Positions 9,241-17,675 of a DNA stretch of 64,000 nucleotides are shown here, in pieces (position 1 is the first letter of the stretch; each line of letters opens with the position of its first letter). The notes under the pieces are model-generated. The model did not search any database. It worked only from the letters and a program-made list of their open reading frames with translations, and was not told the DNA's origin. The DNA is taken from assembly GCF_963676935.1 (NCBI RefSeq), contig NZ_OY781470.1:930001-994000 (forward strand), in the 5' to 3' direction. The position numbers and the translations under genes were made by a program. The DNA comes from Halarcobacter sp. (lineage in GTDB: Bacteria > Campylobacterota > Campylobacteria > Campylobacterales > Arcobacteraceae).

Positions 9241-9767
9241 TGAAATTTATTTTAAAATCTATAATTTATATTCTATTTTTTGTATTTGTATTATTAATAT
9301 TTCTACCAAAAGAACAGTTTTATTATCTCCTAGAAAATAAAATCTCAAGTATGAATTTGATAGTTTCCAATGAAATAGTCAATGAAAAATCTTTTGGATT
9401 GAAAATAAAAGATGCTAATTTATATTATGATGGAATAAATTTTTCATTGATTGATAATGTAGATATCACTACATTGATTTTATATAATAATATTAATGTA
9501 GAGAATATAAGAGTAGCTAAATCTTTTAATAAATTTTTACCATCAAAAATAGATTCTTTAAATCTTAATTATTCACTTATAAATTTAAATAAAGTATTAA
9601 TATTAAGTAAAGGTGATTTTGGTGAGTTTGAAGGCGATATTTTAATATTTGAGAGAAAAATTGTAGGTGAACTAAAACCTTCAAATATTATGATGACAAA
9701 ATATAGAAATCTTTTAAATAGATTTAAAAAAGTAGATGGGAAGTATATTTATGAATTTAAATTTTAA
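9240..9767 (+). CDS. Type II secretion protein GspN-like
   Basis: A 175-residue protein with one N-terminal membrane helix (about 5-23) and a beta-rich periplasmic part with repeated short strands, which fits the GspN family. The GTG start shares its G with the stop of the previous gene (TAGTG). GspN is an optional component thought to act with C and L/M in the inner-membrane platform. It is somewhat shorter than typical GspN. Call is by position and architecture. Confidence 0.62.
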   Translation: MKFILKSIIYILFFVFVLLIFLPKEQFYYLLENKISSMNLIVSNEIVNEKSFGLKIKDANLYYDGINFSLIDNVDITTLILYNNINVENIRVAKSFNKFLPSKIDSLNLNYSLINLNKVLILSKGDFGEFEGDILIFERKIVGELKPSNIMMTKYRNLLNRFKKVDGKYIYEFKF

Positions 9768-10566
9768 TAAGATTTTAAAAACAATATTTCCATACATATA
9801 TATAGCTTTAGCTGCATATATAATATCTACTATAATTTTTCTTTTTTTACCAAAAAATGGTGTAGATTTTGAAGATGTATCTTTAAATCAACTAGAGTAT
9901 AAAAATTATAGTGGTTTTTATTCATCAAATGGTGTAGTTATTAATAATAGGCTTAAAAATAGAGCTAATAAAAGTTTAGATTCACTTTCAAAATATATTT
10001 TAAAAGCTATTTATTCTACATCAAGTAATTCTGGATGGATAATAATAGAGAGTAAATCATCTAAAGATACAACTATTTTACAACAGCTTGAAGAGTTTAA
10101 TGGATATACTTTGACAAAGTTATACAAAAAATATGTAATATTTGAAAAAAACTCAAAAGAATATAAATTAGAATTACCAAAAGAAGAGAATCTTACATAT
10201 AAAATTGAAAACAATAATTCAATAAAAGAAAATATTGTTGTAAAAGAGGGGAATGTTGTAGTTCAAAGAGATTATTTAAATACATATGTAAATGATTTAG
10301 GAAAAGTTTGGAAAAATATTGCAATACAAGAGATAAGGGAAAATGGGAAAATTGATGGTTTTAAAATAAATGGAGTTAATAAAAATTCAGTTTTTGAAAA
10401 ACTAGGTTTAAAAAAGAATGATATTATAAAATCAATAAATGGAAATATCCTTAAATCTTATGCTGATGCATTTAAAATATATAATGGAATAAATAAGTTA
10501 AATTATTTAAGATTAGAAGTTTTAAGGAACAATGAGGTTGTGGAGTTAAATTATGAGATTAATTAA
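9751..10566 (+). CDS. gspC: Type II secretion protein GspC (PDZ type)
   Basis: One N-terminal membrane helix (about 9-32), a homology region that contacts the secretin, and a C-terminal PDZ domain (about the last 100 residues, with D-G-F-K-I-N-G-V and G-L-K-K-N-D-I-I-K-S-I-N-G). I chose the ATG at 9751, not the one at 9736, because GGGAAG lies at a good distance before it. GspC couples the inner platform to the secretin and takes part in substrate selection. It overlaps gspN by 17 bp and gspD by 14 bp. Confidence 0.85.
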   Translation: MNLNFNKILKTIFPYIYIALAAYIISTIIFLFLPKNGVDFEDVSLNQLEYKNYSGFYSSNGVVINNRLKNRANKSLDSLSKYILKAIYSTSSNSGWIIIESKSSKDTTILQQLEEFNGYTLTKLYKKYVIFEKNSKEYKLELPKEENLTYKIENNNSIKENIVVKEGNVVVQRDYLNTYVNDLGKVWKNIAIQEIRENGKIDGFKINGVNKNSVFEKLGLKKNDIIKSINGNILKSYADAFKIYNGINKLNYLRLEVLRNNEVVELNYEIN

Positions 10567-12475
10567 AGTAGGTATATTAGTATTGTTGTTGTCAGTTTTT
10601 TCATTAGCTAATGAAAAAATAAATATAAATTTTAAAGATCTAAAAATTATGGATTTAGTAAAAATCACATCCAAAATTATTAACAAAAATATTTTAGTTA
10701 CTCAAGATATAAAAGGAAATGTAGATTTTATATCAAATAAGCCTGTTTCGAAAGATGAATTGATAAAAATATTAATATATGTACTTGAAGAAAAAGGTTT
10801 TACTCTTGTAACAAATGACAATATGTTAAGAATAGTTAAACTAAATGTAAGTGCTAAAAGTAATGTACCTGTTATAACTTCAAAACAAAAACACAATTAT
10901 AATCAAATTGTTACAGAAATATTTAAAGTAGATAGTTCAAATGTAGATTATATTGCTTCAAAAATAAGACATTTAATTTCTAGAGATGCAAAGTTAGTAT
11001 CAAATAAAGAAGCAAATACTATTGTATTAACTGATTTTATGGATAATATTAAAACAGTTAAAAAAATAGTAAATATAATGACTATTGGTTCTAAACGAAC
11101 TATGGAAATTGTAGAGTTAAAAAATATTCAAGCTACTGATGCAAAAAAGAATTTAGACTTAATATCAAAAGCAATTTTTAATCAAACAGTAAATGTAGAA
11201 AAAGTTGATATTGTATCAAATAAAGAAACAAATTCTTTGGTAATTATAGGTAAAAAAGAAAATGTAAAATATCTTAAAAAATATATTATAAAAATGGATT
11301 CAAAAGAATCTTTGGTTAAAAGAATAGTTGAAGTTTATCCTCTAAAAAATGTAGAAGCAAAAAATGTAACAAAAATAATTGAAGATATAATAGGGAAAAA
11401 GAAATTTTTAGATCAAAATGATAAACCCCTATCTTCTGTTGATGAAGAAACAAACTCTATAGTTTTAATGGGTCCTAGTGATGAGGTTGATTATATAAAA
11501 GATATACTTGATAAACTTGATAAGGAAAAACCACAAGTTTATGTGGAAGCTAAGATTATTGAGTTAAATGATAACTTGCTAAATGAGATAGGTATTCAAT
11601 ATGGTATTTTAGGTGGTAGTTCAGGAAGTGATGGATTAGCTACTTTTGCCTCTTCTTTAAATGGTGGAAGTGCCTTATCTTTTACTCCAGGGGATATAGG
11701 CTTAGAGATACCAGATATTACTGAAGGTTTAGCTTTAGGTGCTTCAATCTCCCTTCTAAATCAAGATGGTGCTTTAGATATAGTTTCAGAACCATCAATT
11801 TTAGCTATAAACAATAAAGAGAGTTCAATTTATGTAGGTGAAACAATATCTATAAAAACTTCACAAACAACAACTGATGGTGGAAATACAAACGAAAATT
11901 ACCAAAGGGAAGATGTTGGACTTACGCTAAAAGTAAAGCCAAGAGTTTCAAATGATAATAAGGTTACATTGGAGATAAATACAATCTTAGAAGATGTTAA
12001 AACCACAGAAACATCAAGTGGTAATGCCGATACATCAAAAAAAGAGGTAGAAACTACCGCTATTGTTAATAATGGTGAGAGTGTAATTATTGGGGGACTT
12101 ATTCAAGATAAAGAAGAATCAACTGAAAATAAAGTTCCTCTTTTGGGTGATATACCTTTATTAGGTGAACTATTTAAACACGATAAAACAAATTATTCTA
12201 AAAAGAATTTAGTGATTATTGTAACTCCGTATATTGTTCCAAAATCAAAAGATCTATCATATGTAAGAAATCAGTTAGCTGGATTAAAAGCTTTGGAGGA
12301 TAGATACTTAAAAAAATCATTAATTAGATTAAAAAAGAAAAAAATAGAAAAAATGAAAGAGGAAGAAAAGTATAAAGAGCAGATGGATGAACTAGATGAA
12401 GAGTTAAACTCAATGAAAAAGATTCCATCTATTTCAGCAAATAAAAAATTAGTTAATAAATATTTTGGTAATTAA
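10553..12475 (+). CDS. gspD: Type II secretion secretin GspD
   Basis: The 640-residue protein has a signal peptide (about 1-19, ending SLA), an N0 domain, N1/N2-type ring domains to about 330, and the secretin barrel domain from about 340 to 570. The barrel has V-Y-V-E-A-K-I-I-E-L, P-S-I-L-A-I-N-N and the conserved V-P-L-L-G-D-I-P-L-L-G-E-L-F loop before the last strands. A charged, coiled-coil C-terminus follows rather than a recognisable pilotin-binding S domain. It forms the outer-membrane exit channel. The start lies within gspC. Confidence 0.93.
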   Translation: MRLIKVGILVLLLSVFSLANEKININFKDLKIMDLVKITSKIINKNILVTQDIKGNVDFISNKPVSKDELIKILIYVLEEKGFTLVTNDNMLRIVKLNVSAKSNVPVITSKQKHNYNQIVTEIFKVDSSNVDYIASKIRHLISRDAKLVSNKEANTIVLTDFMDNIKTVKKIVNIMTIGSKRTMEIVELKNIQATDAKKNLDLISKAIFNQTVNVEKVDIVSNKETNSLVIIGKKENVKYLKKYIIKMDSKESLVKRIVEVYPLKNVEAKNVTKIIEDIIGKKKFLDQNDKPLSSVDEETNSIVLMGPSDEVDYIKDILDKLDKEKPQVYVEAKIIELNDNLLNEIGIQYGILGGSSGSDGLATFASSLNGGSALSFTPGDIGLEIPDITEGLALGASISLLNQDGALDIVSEPSILAINNKESSIYVGETISIKTSQTTTDGGNTNENYQREDVGLTLKVKPRVSNDNKVTLEINTILEDVKTTETSSGNADTSKKEVETTAIVNNGESVIIGGLIQDKEESTENKVPLLGDIPLLGELFKHDKTNYSKKNLVIIVTPYIVPKSKDLSYVRNQLAGLKALEDRYLKKSLIRLKKKKIEKMKEEEKYKEQMDELDEELNSMKKIPSISANKKLVNKYFGN

Positions 12476-12477
12476 AA

Positions 12478-13983
12478 ATGAATATAGAAGAGATACATGA
12501 TATAAATCTTCAACCCTTTGAAGATATTGAAAACTCTGTTATTGCTCTAAAAAACTATGTACTTTTTACAACAGTAGACAATGAAATTGTTATAGCATTG
12601 TCAGCTGAACACATGAGTATATCTTTTGATTATTTGTCAAAGTATGATTATAGTTATGAAATAATTTTTTTAGATGAGATCTCTTTTGAAAAACTATATA
12701 ACAAGTTTTTAGAGATAAAAACAGATAAAGAGATGAGTGCTATCCAACAAGAACAAGAGGATGCTACTTTAGATGATGAAGATTTTTCTGTTAGTGAGTT
12801 TTTAAAAGTTGGTAGTGATATTTTAACTTCTGAAGAGTCTGCACCTATTATTAAATTTGTTAATTCACTTTTTTATCAAGCAATAAAGAAAAAAGCTTCA
12901 GATATACATATTGAGATGCATGAACAAAAATCTGAAGTTAGATATAGAATAGATGGTGTTCTTAATAAACATATTGAACTTGATAAAAATATCATGTCTC
13001 TTGTAATCTCAAGAATAAAAGTTATTTCGAACTTGGATATTAGTGAAAAAAGAATTCCTCAAGATGGGAGAACACAAATTAAAATAGCAGGAAAGACTTT
13101 AGATATAAGGGTTTCTGTATTACCAACTTTTTATGGGGAAAGAGTTGTTATGAGAATCCTTATGCAAAGTGATGAACTTTTAAATTTAAAAGAGTTAGGA
13201 TTCCCTTCATATATTACAAAAGAGTTAGCTAAAACAGTGAAAAATTCTTATGGAATGGTTTTAGTAACTGGACCAACAGGTAGTGGTAAATCTACCACCT
13301 TACACTCATTATTACATCAAGTTGTTAGTGAAGAAAAAAATATCATTACAGTTGAGGATCCAGTTGAGTATAAATCAAATGATTTCTCACAAATTCAAGT
13401 TAATAACAAAGTAGGGCTTACCTTTGCCTCAGGATTAAGATCAATTTTAAGACAAGATCCTGATATCATTATGTTAGGGGAGATTAGAGATAGTGAAACA
13501 GCTTCAATCTCTATTCAAGCAGCTTTAACAGGACATTTACTTTTTTCTACATTACATACAAACAGAGCACCAGCAGCTATTACTAGACTTATAGATATGG
13601 GAGTTGAAAAGTTTTTAATATCATCTTCTTTATTAGCCGTATTAGCTCAAAGACTTGTTAGAAAACTTTGTGATGATTGTAAAATTGAAGATGAATCAAA
13701 TGCATCCCATAAACTTTTTGGACTTAAAAAAAGTGATAAAATTTATAAAAGTGTAGGTTGTAAATCTTGTAACTTTACAGGGTATAGTGGTCGGGTTGCA
13801 ATTGGCGAGTTATTTGTAATAAGTGAAGATATTAAAGAGTATTTAAAAGGTGAAGTTGATGATAATACTCTTATGAAATTAGCTATTGAAAACGGAATGC
13901 TTCCTTTAAATGAACAATTAAAATTGATGTTGATTGATGGAGAAACTTCTGTTGATGAAGCAGTAAGAATAGGAATAAAGTAG
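12478..13983 (+). CDS. gspE: Type II secretion ATPase GspE
   Basis: A 501-residue AAA-type secretion ATPase. It has an N-terminal N1E-like region, then D-I-H-I-E (Asp box), Walker A GPTGSGKS at about 264-271, Walker B-like D-P-D-I-I-M-L-G-E-I-R-D at about 325, and the His box L-T-G-H-L-L-F-S-T-L-H-T. A zinc-binding C4 insert has CDDC (about 398) and CKSC (about 428). It powers pseudopilus assembly from the cytoplasmic face. It begins 2 bp after gspD. Confidence 0.95.
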   Translation: MNIEEIHDINLQPFEDIENSVIALKNYVLFTTVDNEIVIALSAEHMSISFDYLSKYDYSYEIIFLDEISFEKLYNKFLEIKTDKEMSAIQQEQEDATLDDEDFSVSEFLKVGSDILTSEESAPIIKFVNSLFYQAIKKKASDIHIEMHEQKSEVRYRIDGVLNKHIELDKNIMSLVISRIKVISNLDISEKRIPQDGRTQIKIAGKTLDIRVSVLPTFYGERVVMRILMQSDELLNLKELGFPSYITKELAKTVKNSYGMVLVTGPTGSGKSTTLHSLLHQVVSEEKNIITVEDPVEYKSNDFSQIQVNNKVGLTFASGLRSILRQDPDIIMLGEIRDSETASISIQAALTGHLLFSTLHTNRAPAAITRLIDMGVEKFLISSSLLAVLAQRLVRKLCDDCKIEDESNASHKLFGLKKSDKIYKSVGCKSCNFTGYSGRVAIGELFVISEDIKEYLKGEVDDNTLMKLAIENGMLPLNEQLKLMLIDGETSVDEAVRIGIK

Positions 13984-14379
13984 ATGAAAAAGTCTTTTTC
14001 CTTAATGGAAGTGATAATAGCTACTGCATTACTATCTGTTGTTATGGTATCTTTATATAAAATACAAGGCAATAGTATTTTTTTACTTGAAAAATCAAAT
14101 GAGAGTAAAAAATCAATTGATTTCTTGTCACTAGCTATGGATACAAAAACTTATTCAAAAAGAAATAAAAACATATATTTGGACAAATATTTTAATATAC
14201 AAAATGATGATATTAGAAAAGAATTTAAAAAGATAAAAATCAAAGTTGAAGATGAAATAATAGGGCATGATGAAAATCGTTTTGAAAATATTACAATAAG
14301 AAGAAACTATTATAAAACATCTTATAGTTTTAATAAAGGGATAAAAAAAACTATATATAGATTTGGGATAGAGCTTTGA
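13984..14379 (+). CDS. Type II secretion minor pseudopilin GspI-like
   Basis: A 131-residue protein with leader KKS followed by FSLMEVIIATALLSVVMV. E-V-x-I-A at the start of the helix is characteristic of GspI; Glu is at +5 but Ser, not Gly, is at -1. It starts right at the end of gspE and overlaps the next gene by 4 bp. GspI nucleates the pseudopilus tip with J and K. Confidence 0.8.
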   Translation: MKKSFSLMEVIIATALLSVVMVSLYKIQGNSIFLLEKSNESKKSIDFLSLAMDTKTYSKRNKNIYLDKYFNIQNDDIRKEFKKIKIKVEDEIIGHDENRFENITIRRNYYKTSYSFNKGIKKTIYRFGIEL

Positions 14380-14882
14380 AAAAATCATTTACACTTTTGG
14401 AAGTAGTGATATCTATCACTATTTTTATGATAATAATTACTTTTATATACAAAGCATTAGATGATACAAAATTAGAAAATGAAAAATTTGAAAGCTATAT
14501 ATCAAAAAGTGAAAATACTATTGATATTTATAAAATTGTAGCTGAAGATATAGCTGAAATGTATGCTGATGTAGATTTAGCAGAAGATAAAAATAAAAAT
14601 AGCATTATGCTATTTAAAAGCACTAATAGTTTTAATGATGTATATTATGAAAACATAACTTATATGCTGGCATCAAATAATAAACTTGTGAGAATTGAAA
14701 GTAAAGATAAATTTAAAAAACAAGAGAGTGATTTGACATTTTATGATAATGCTTATGTTGATGTATTACTTGAAGATGTAAAAAATTTTAATATTATAAA
14801 AAAAGATAAAAAATTTGTTTTTATAATTGAATTAAATGATGGAAAGAAAATTATGTTTCCTACTTTTAAAATGAGAGGATAA
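14376..14882 (+). CDS. Type II secretion minor pseudopilin GspJ-like
   Basis: A 168-residue protein, TTG start overlapping the GspI-like stop. The leader KKS precedes FTLLEVVISITIFMIIITFIY, matching GspJ (F-T-L-L-E-V). Ser is at -1 again. The globular part has a D-L-T-F-Y-D-N-A pattern and ends with a G-K-K-I-M-F-P-T-F strand, as in GspJ, which is usually longer (about 200). It should complete the I-J-K tip complex. Confidence 0.8.
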   Translation: MKKSFTLLEVVISITIFMIIITFIYKALDDTKLENEKFESYISKSENTIDIYKIVAEDIAEMYADVDLAEDKNKNSIMLFKSTNSFNDVYYENITYMLASNNKLVRIESKDKFKKQESDLTFYDNAYVDVLLEDVKNFNIIKKDKKFVFIIELNDGKKIMFPTFKMRG

Positions 14883-14884
14883 TT

Positions 14885-15484
14885 ATGTTTAAATATATAT
14901 TTATAGTTTTTTTGAGTTTAACTTCACTCCTTGCTGAAGAAAATGACCAAACAACAAAACCTTCCGAATTGGAACTTTTTTTGTTTAAAGTTGGATTTGA
15001 ATCACTTTTAAAAGATGTTAGTATTAATAGTGAAAAAACTAAATTAAATGAAAAAGATATTAAAGCATTAAATGAAAAAGTCGAATTAATTTTAGCAGAA
15101 TTATATAAAGAGAAAAGTGTTTTAACAAGCGAAGGTATAGAAGTTACAAAAGTTGAAAATATAGAAAAAAATACTGAAGTAGAAGAGTTGAAACAACAAG
15201 TTATTTTACTAAAAAAAGAGATAGAAAAACTAAAAGAAGTAAAAAAAGAAAAAATCAATGATATAAAACCATTAGATAAAAAAGTAAAAAATAATAAATA
15301 TAAAACAATGATAGTTTCAGGAAAGCTTATAAATGTTTATAATAGAGCATATCCTAATTCAAAAGTCCTTTCTACACTAAAAAAAGACACAGTTGTAAAA
15401 ATAGAATATTGTGATAGTTTTGGTTGGTGTAAACTTGCAAATAAGAAAGAGTATGTAAAAAAATTTCTTATTAAAAAGTTCTAA
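14885..15484 (+). CDS. Exported coiled-coil protein with C-terminal bacterial SH3 domain
   Basis: A 199-residue protein starting 2 bp after the last pseudopilin gene, hence probably the last gene of the secretion operon. It has a signal peptide (about 1-17, SLLA/E), a long Lys/Glu-rich coiled coil (about 60-130), and a C-terminal SH3b-like domain (about 140-199) with V-S-G-K-L-I-N-V-Y-N-R-A-Y-P-N-S and G-W-C-K-L-A. SH3b domains often bind peptidoglycan, so it may position the machine at the wall; that is inference. Confidence 0.75.
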   Translation: MFKYIFIVFLSLTSLLAEENDQTTKPSELELFLFKVGFESLLKDVSINSEKTKLNEKDIKALNEKVELILAELYKEKSVLTSEGIEVTKVENIEKNTEVEELKQQVILLKKEIEKLKEVKKEKINDIKPLDKKVKNNKYKTMIVSGKLINVYNRAYPNSKVLSTLKKDTVVKIEYCDSFGWCKLANKKEYVKKFLIKKF

Positions 15485-15491
15485 ACAAACA

Positions 15492-15513
15492 AGGAAGACA
15501 AAGAAGTCTTCCT
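15492..15513. terminator. Hairpin between convergent genes, copy 1 of a duplicated element
   Basis: AGGAAGAC and GTCTTCCT form a perfect 8-bp stem around the loop AAAGAA. It lies between the secretion operon and the convergent lipoprotein gene, and overlaps the stop codon of the latter. The same 22 bp recur at 17568-17590. Confidence 0.6.
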
Positions 15514-15790
15514 AGTTAGATAAGATATAAGCATCGCCAGAAACAACACAAACTTTTTTGTTATTATTGTTATCATGAAAAATAGAGATAACAGTATTTT
15601 CAGAAGATTTAACAATAGTATCCCCACTATTTAAAGTAGTATAACCATTAGGTATATCATTAGTAGCATCACATTTGATAATCTCATTATCAGATGAAGG
15701 AATAAAACTAAATCCCCCATCACCACTGCCACAAGCACTAAATACTAAAGAAGCAAACAAGGCAATAATTAAACTATATAAAATTTTCAT
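15512..15790 (-). CDS. Small lipoprotein of unknown function
   Basis: About 92 residues from the ATG at 15790, chosen over the upstream start because GGAG lies 6 to 7 bp before it and a proper signal peptide follows. The lipobox is V-F-S-A-C, so the mature protein starts at Cys about 19, followed by a Gly/Ser linker. The rest is a small beta-rich domain with two cysteines. It starts 4 bp after the stop of the truncated adhesin-like gene upstream, so the two were probably one operon. No family is recognised. Confidence 0.65.
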   Translation of the reverse strand: MKILYSLIIALFASLVFSACGSGDGGFSFIPSSDNEIIKCDATNDIPNGYTTLNSGDTIVKSSENTVISIFHDNNNNKKVCVVSGDAYILSN

Positions 15791-15794
15791 AATA

Positions 15795-16679
15795 CTACTC
15801 CACAACTAAATCATCAGATAAAGGAGCAGTGATTTTAATAAAAATAGCACCATTATCTTCATATATTTCAACTGTATTACCATTAGCAAATACAGAACCA
15901 TCATTTAAAGTATCACCTAAAACAGTTTCATTACCAGAACCATCAACAGATACAAACCTTGTAACAGTAGTACCATCATCTTTAGTAACAGATTTAGCTT
16001 TAATAGTAAAAGAACCCGAAGTTAGTTTACCAGCTAAGGTTTGAACATTATCATTATTAATAATAGTATCAGCACCTAAAATAGAAGAGGTAGTTTTAGA
16101 TGAAGTTGAACCATTAGTAACAATATGAACAGCAGAACCATCAGGTTTAGCATCAACTTCAATATTACCAACAGTAGTAACAATCTGAGGATTACCATCT
16201 CCATCTTCAGAAATAGTAGTATTAGAACCTAATACATTAGAAACAGCTTTAGTAGTTTGACCATTTTTAGTTAATCTATGAGTTGTTTTACCTAAAACAG
16301 TAGTATCAGCTTTAGCATCAATACCATTATTAGTAAATGTAGTTGTCACTCCATCTTCAGTAATTTCAATCACAGAAGAAGGGGAACCAGAAACAACTTT
16401 ACTTTCTACCCCATTAATAATAATAGATTGTTCAGTAGAACCATCATTTTTAACAATTTTTTTAACAACTAAATTATCAGCAGGTACATCAACAGTTGTA
16501 ACTTCATCACCATCTGCATTAGTTGTTACACTAACACTACCACTTTCATTTACATTATCCCCATCATTAAAAGTTAAGATTTTAAAATTAAATGTTTTAG
16601 TAGTAGTATCTACTCCATCATCAACAGTAATTGTAATATCACTATCACCACTTGTATCAGCATCAGAAGTTAAGGTTGA
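15795..16679 (-). pseudogene. 5'-truncated adhesin-like repeat protein
   Basis: The frame is open from 16679 to the TAG at 15795 but begins abruptly after an in-frame stop at 16680-16682, with no credible start. The encoded sequence is low-complexity, Thr/Val/Asp/Gly-rich and beta-strand-like. Its first residues look like the end of an Ig- or cadherin-like repeat (D-I-T-I-T-V-D-D-G), followed by stretches such as NADGDEVTTVDVPADN. Such segments occur near the C-terminus of very large surface adhesins. A GTG at 16373 could allow a 192-residue product, but it has no good ribosome binding site. I read this as the surviving tail of a deleted large gene. Confidence 0.65.
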
Positions 16680-16738
16680 TTATGATCTGTCATCAATAAT
16701 TCCTTACTTAATTTTAAATAATTTTTATTGTAACATAA

Positions 16739-16876
16739 AATTCTTTTTTTCATATTATTTTGGTTTTTTCATGTATATTATCTTCTACATATGATGATGT
16801 AAGTGATTTTAATTTAAATCATGCTAACAAATTTGTTACAAGTATTTATACTAATAGATTTTCTACAAAAATTTAA
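16739..16876 (+). pseudogene. Possible 5' remnant of a small exported-protein gene
   Basis: Between the truncated adhesin and cysC a 45-codon open stretch encodes a signal-peptide-like segment (FHIILVFSCILSS) followed by TYDDVSDFNLNHANKF and a stop at 16874-16876. There is no ATG; only a TTG at 16760 could start it, and no ribosome binding site is clear. The rest of 16680-16912 shows nothing else. It may be chance. Confidence 0.25.
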
Positions 16877-16912
16877 AAAAAGAGATTGAGAAATTTAAGT
16901 TTGAAATAGATT

Positions 16913-17485
16913 TTATTTTTCTAAAAAGTTAATAATTTTATATAAGCTTTTCTCAATATTTTCATTTTTTATTATAATCTCTGCATTATCTGGTTTTTCA
17001 TAAGCTGAATCTATTCCAGTAAAATCTTTTATCTTACCAGCTCTTGCTTTTTTATATAAACCTTTTGGATCTCTTTTCTCACAAATTTCTAAAGGTGTAT
17101 CTACGAAAACTTCTATAAACTCATCTTCTTTTACTAAACTTCTAGCATATTTTCTATCTTTTTTATATGGAGAGATAAATGCTGTTATAACTATAAGACC
17201 TGCATCTAAGAGTATTTGGGATAAGTGAGCTACTCTTCTTATATTTTCTTCTCTATCTTTTTTTGAAAAACCTAAATCATTATTTAATCCATCCCTTAAA
17301 TTGTCACCATCTAAAAGATAAGTTTTAAACCCTTTTTTATAAAGCTCTACTTCTAAAGCATTTGCTAAAGTAGATTTTCCACTTGCACTTAAACCTGTCA
17401 ACCATATAATATATGGTTTTTGATTTAGTAGTTTAATTCTACTTTCTTTATTTATAGAATTTTCATGTAAAAATATATTATTCAT
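16913..17485 (-). CDS. cysC: Adenylylsulfate kinase CysC
   Basis: A 190-residue APS kinase: P-loop GLSASGKS at about 31-38, D-G-D-N-L-R-D-G-L-N-x-D-L-G-F, R-E-E-N-I-R-R, F-I-S-P-Y and F-V-D-T-P-L-E-I-C-E-x-R-D-P-K-G-L-Y are all present. It phosphorylates adenylyl sulfate to PAPS. No cysD, cysN or PAPS reductase lies nearby. Flanking genes are gene debris and ciaB, so it may serve sulfation for surface polysaccharide or sulfate assimilation encoded elsewhere. Confidence 0.92.
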   Translation of the reverse strand: MNNIFLHENSINKESRIKLLNQKPYIIWLTGLSASGKSTLANALEVELYKKGFKTYLLDGDNLRDGLNNDLGFSKKDREENIRRVAHLSQILLDAGLIVITAFISPYKKDRKYARSLVKEDEFIEVFVDTPLEICEKRDPKGLYKKARAGKIKDFTGIDSAYEKPDNAEIIIKNENIEKSLYKIINFLEK

Positions 17486-17564
17486 GTTTTATCTTTTTTA
17501 TATATTCTTTTTCATTATATTTAAAAAAAGTTTATTTTATTCTTTAGCTGGTATATACAAAAAG

Positions 17565-17594
17565 AATTAGGAAGACAAAGAAGTCTTCCTAATT
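17565..17594. repeat. Second copy of the AGGAAGAC hairpin, extended stem
   Basis: AATTAGGAAGAC and GTCTTCCTAATT make a perfect 12-bp stem around AAAGAA. The central 22 bp are identical to 15492-15513, and, as there, the right arm overlaps a minus-strand stop codon (17589-17591). Confidence 0.65.
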
Positions 17595-17636
17595 GGAGAG
17601 AATAGAAACATCATCTCTAAAACCACCATATAATAT
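17589..17636 (-). pseudogene. Short 3' gene end resembling that of the 15512 lipoprotein
   Basis: On the minus strand 15 codons read ILYGGFRDDVSILSN and then TAG, after a stop at 17637-17639. The lipoprotein at 15512 ends GDAYILSN and TAG, followed by the same hairpin. This looks like the last codons of a related gene whose body was lost. The peptide match is short. Confidence 0.3.
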
Positions 17637-17675
17637 TTAGATTTAAAATAGTTATTTATAAGCTTAAATCTTTTT

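Noticed and set aside
15829-16044. Plus-strand open frame inside the adhesin remnant
   Set aside because: It is a shadow of the Thr/Val-rich minus-strand frame, with no ribosome binding site.
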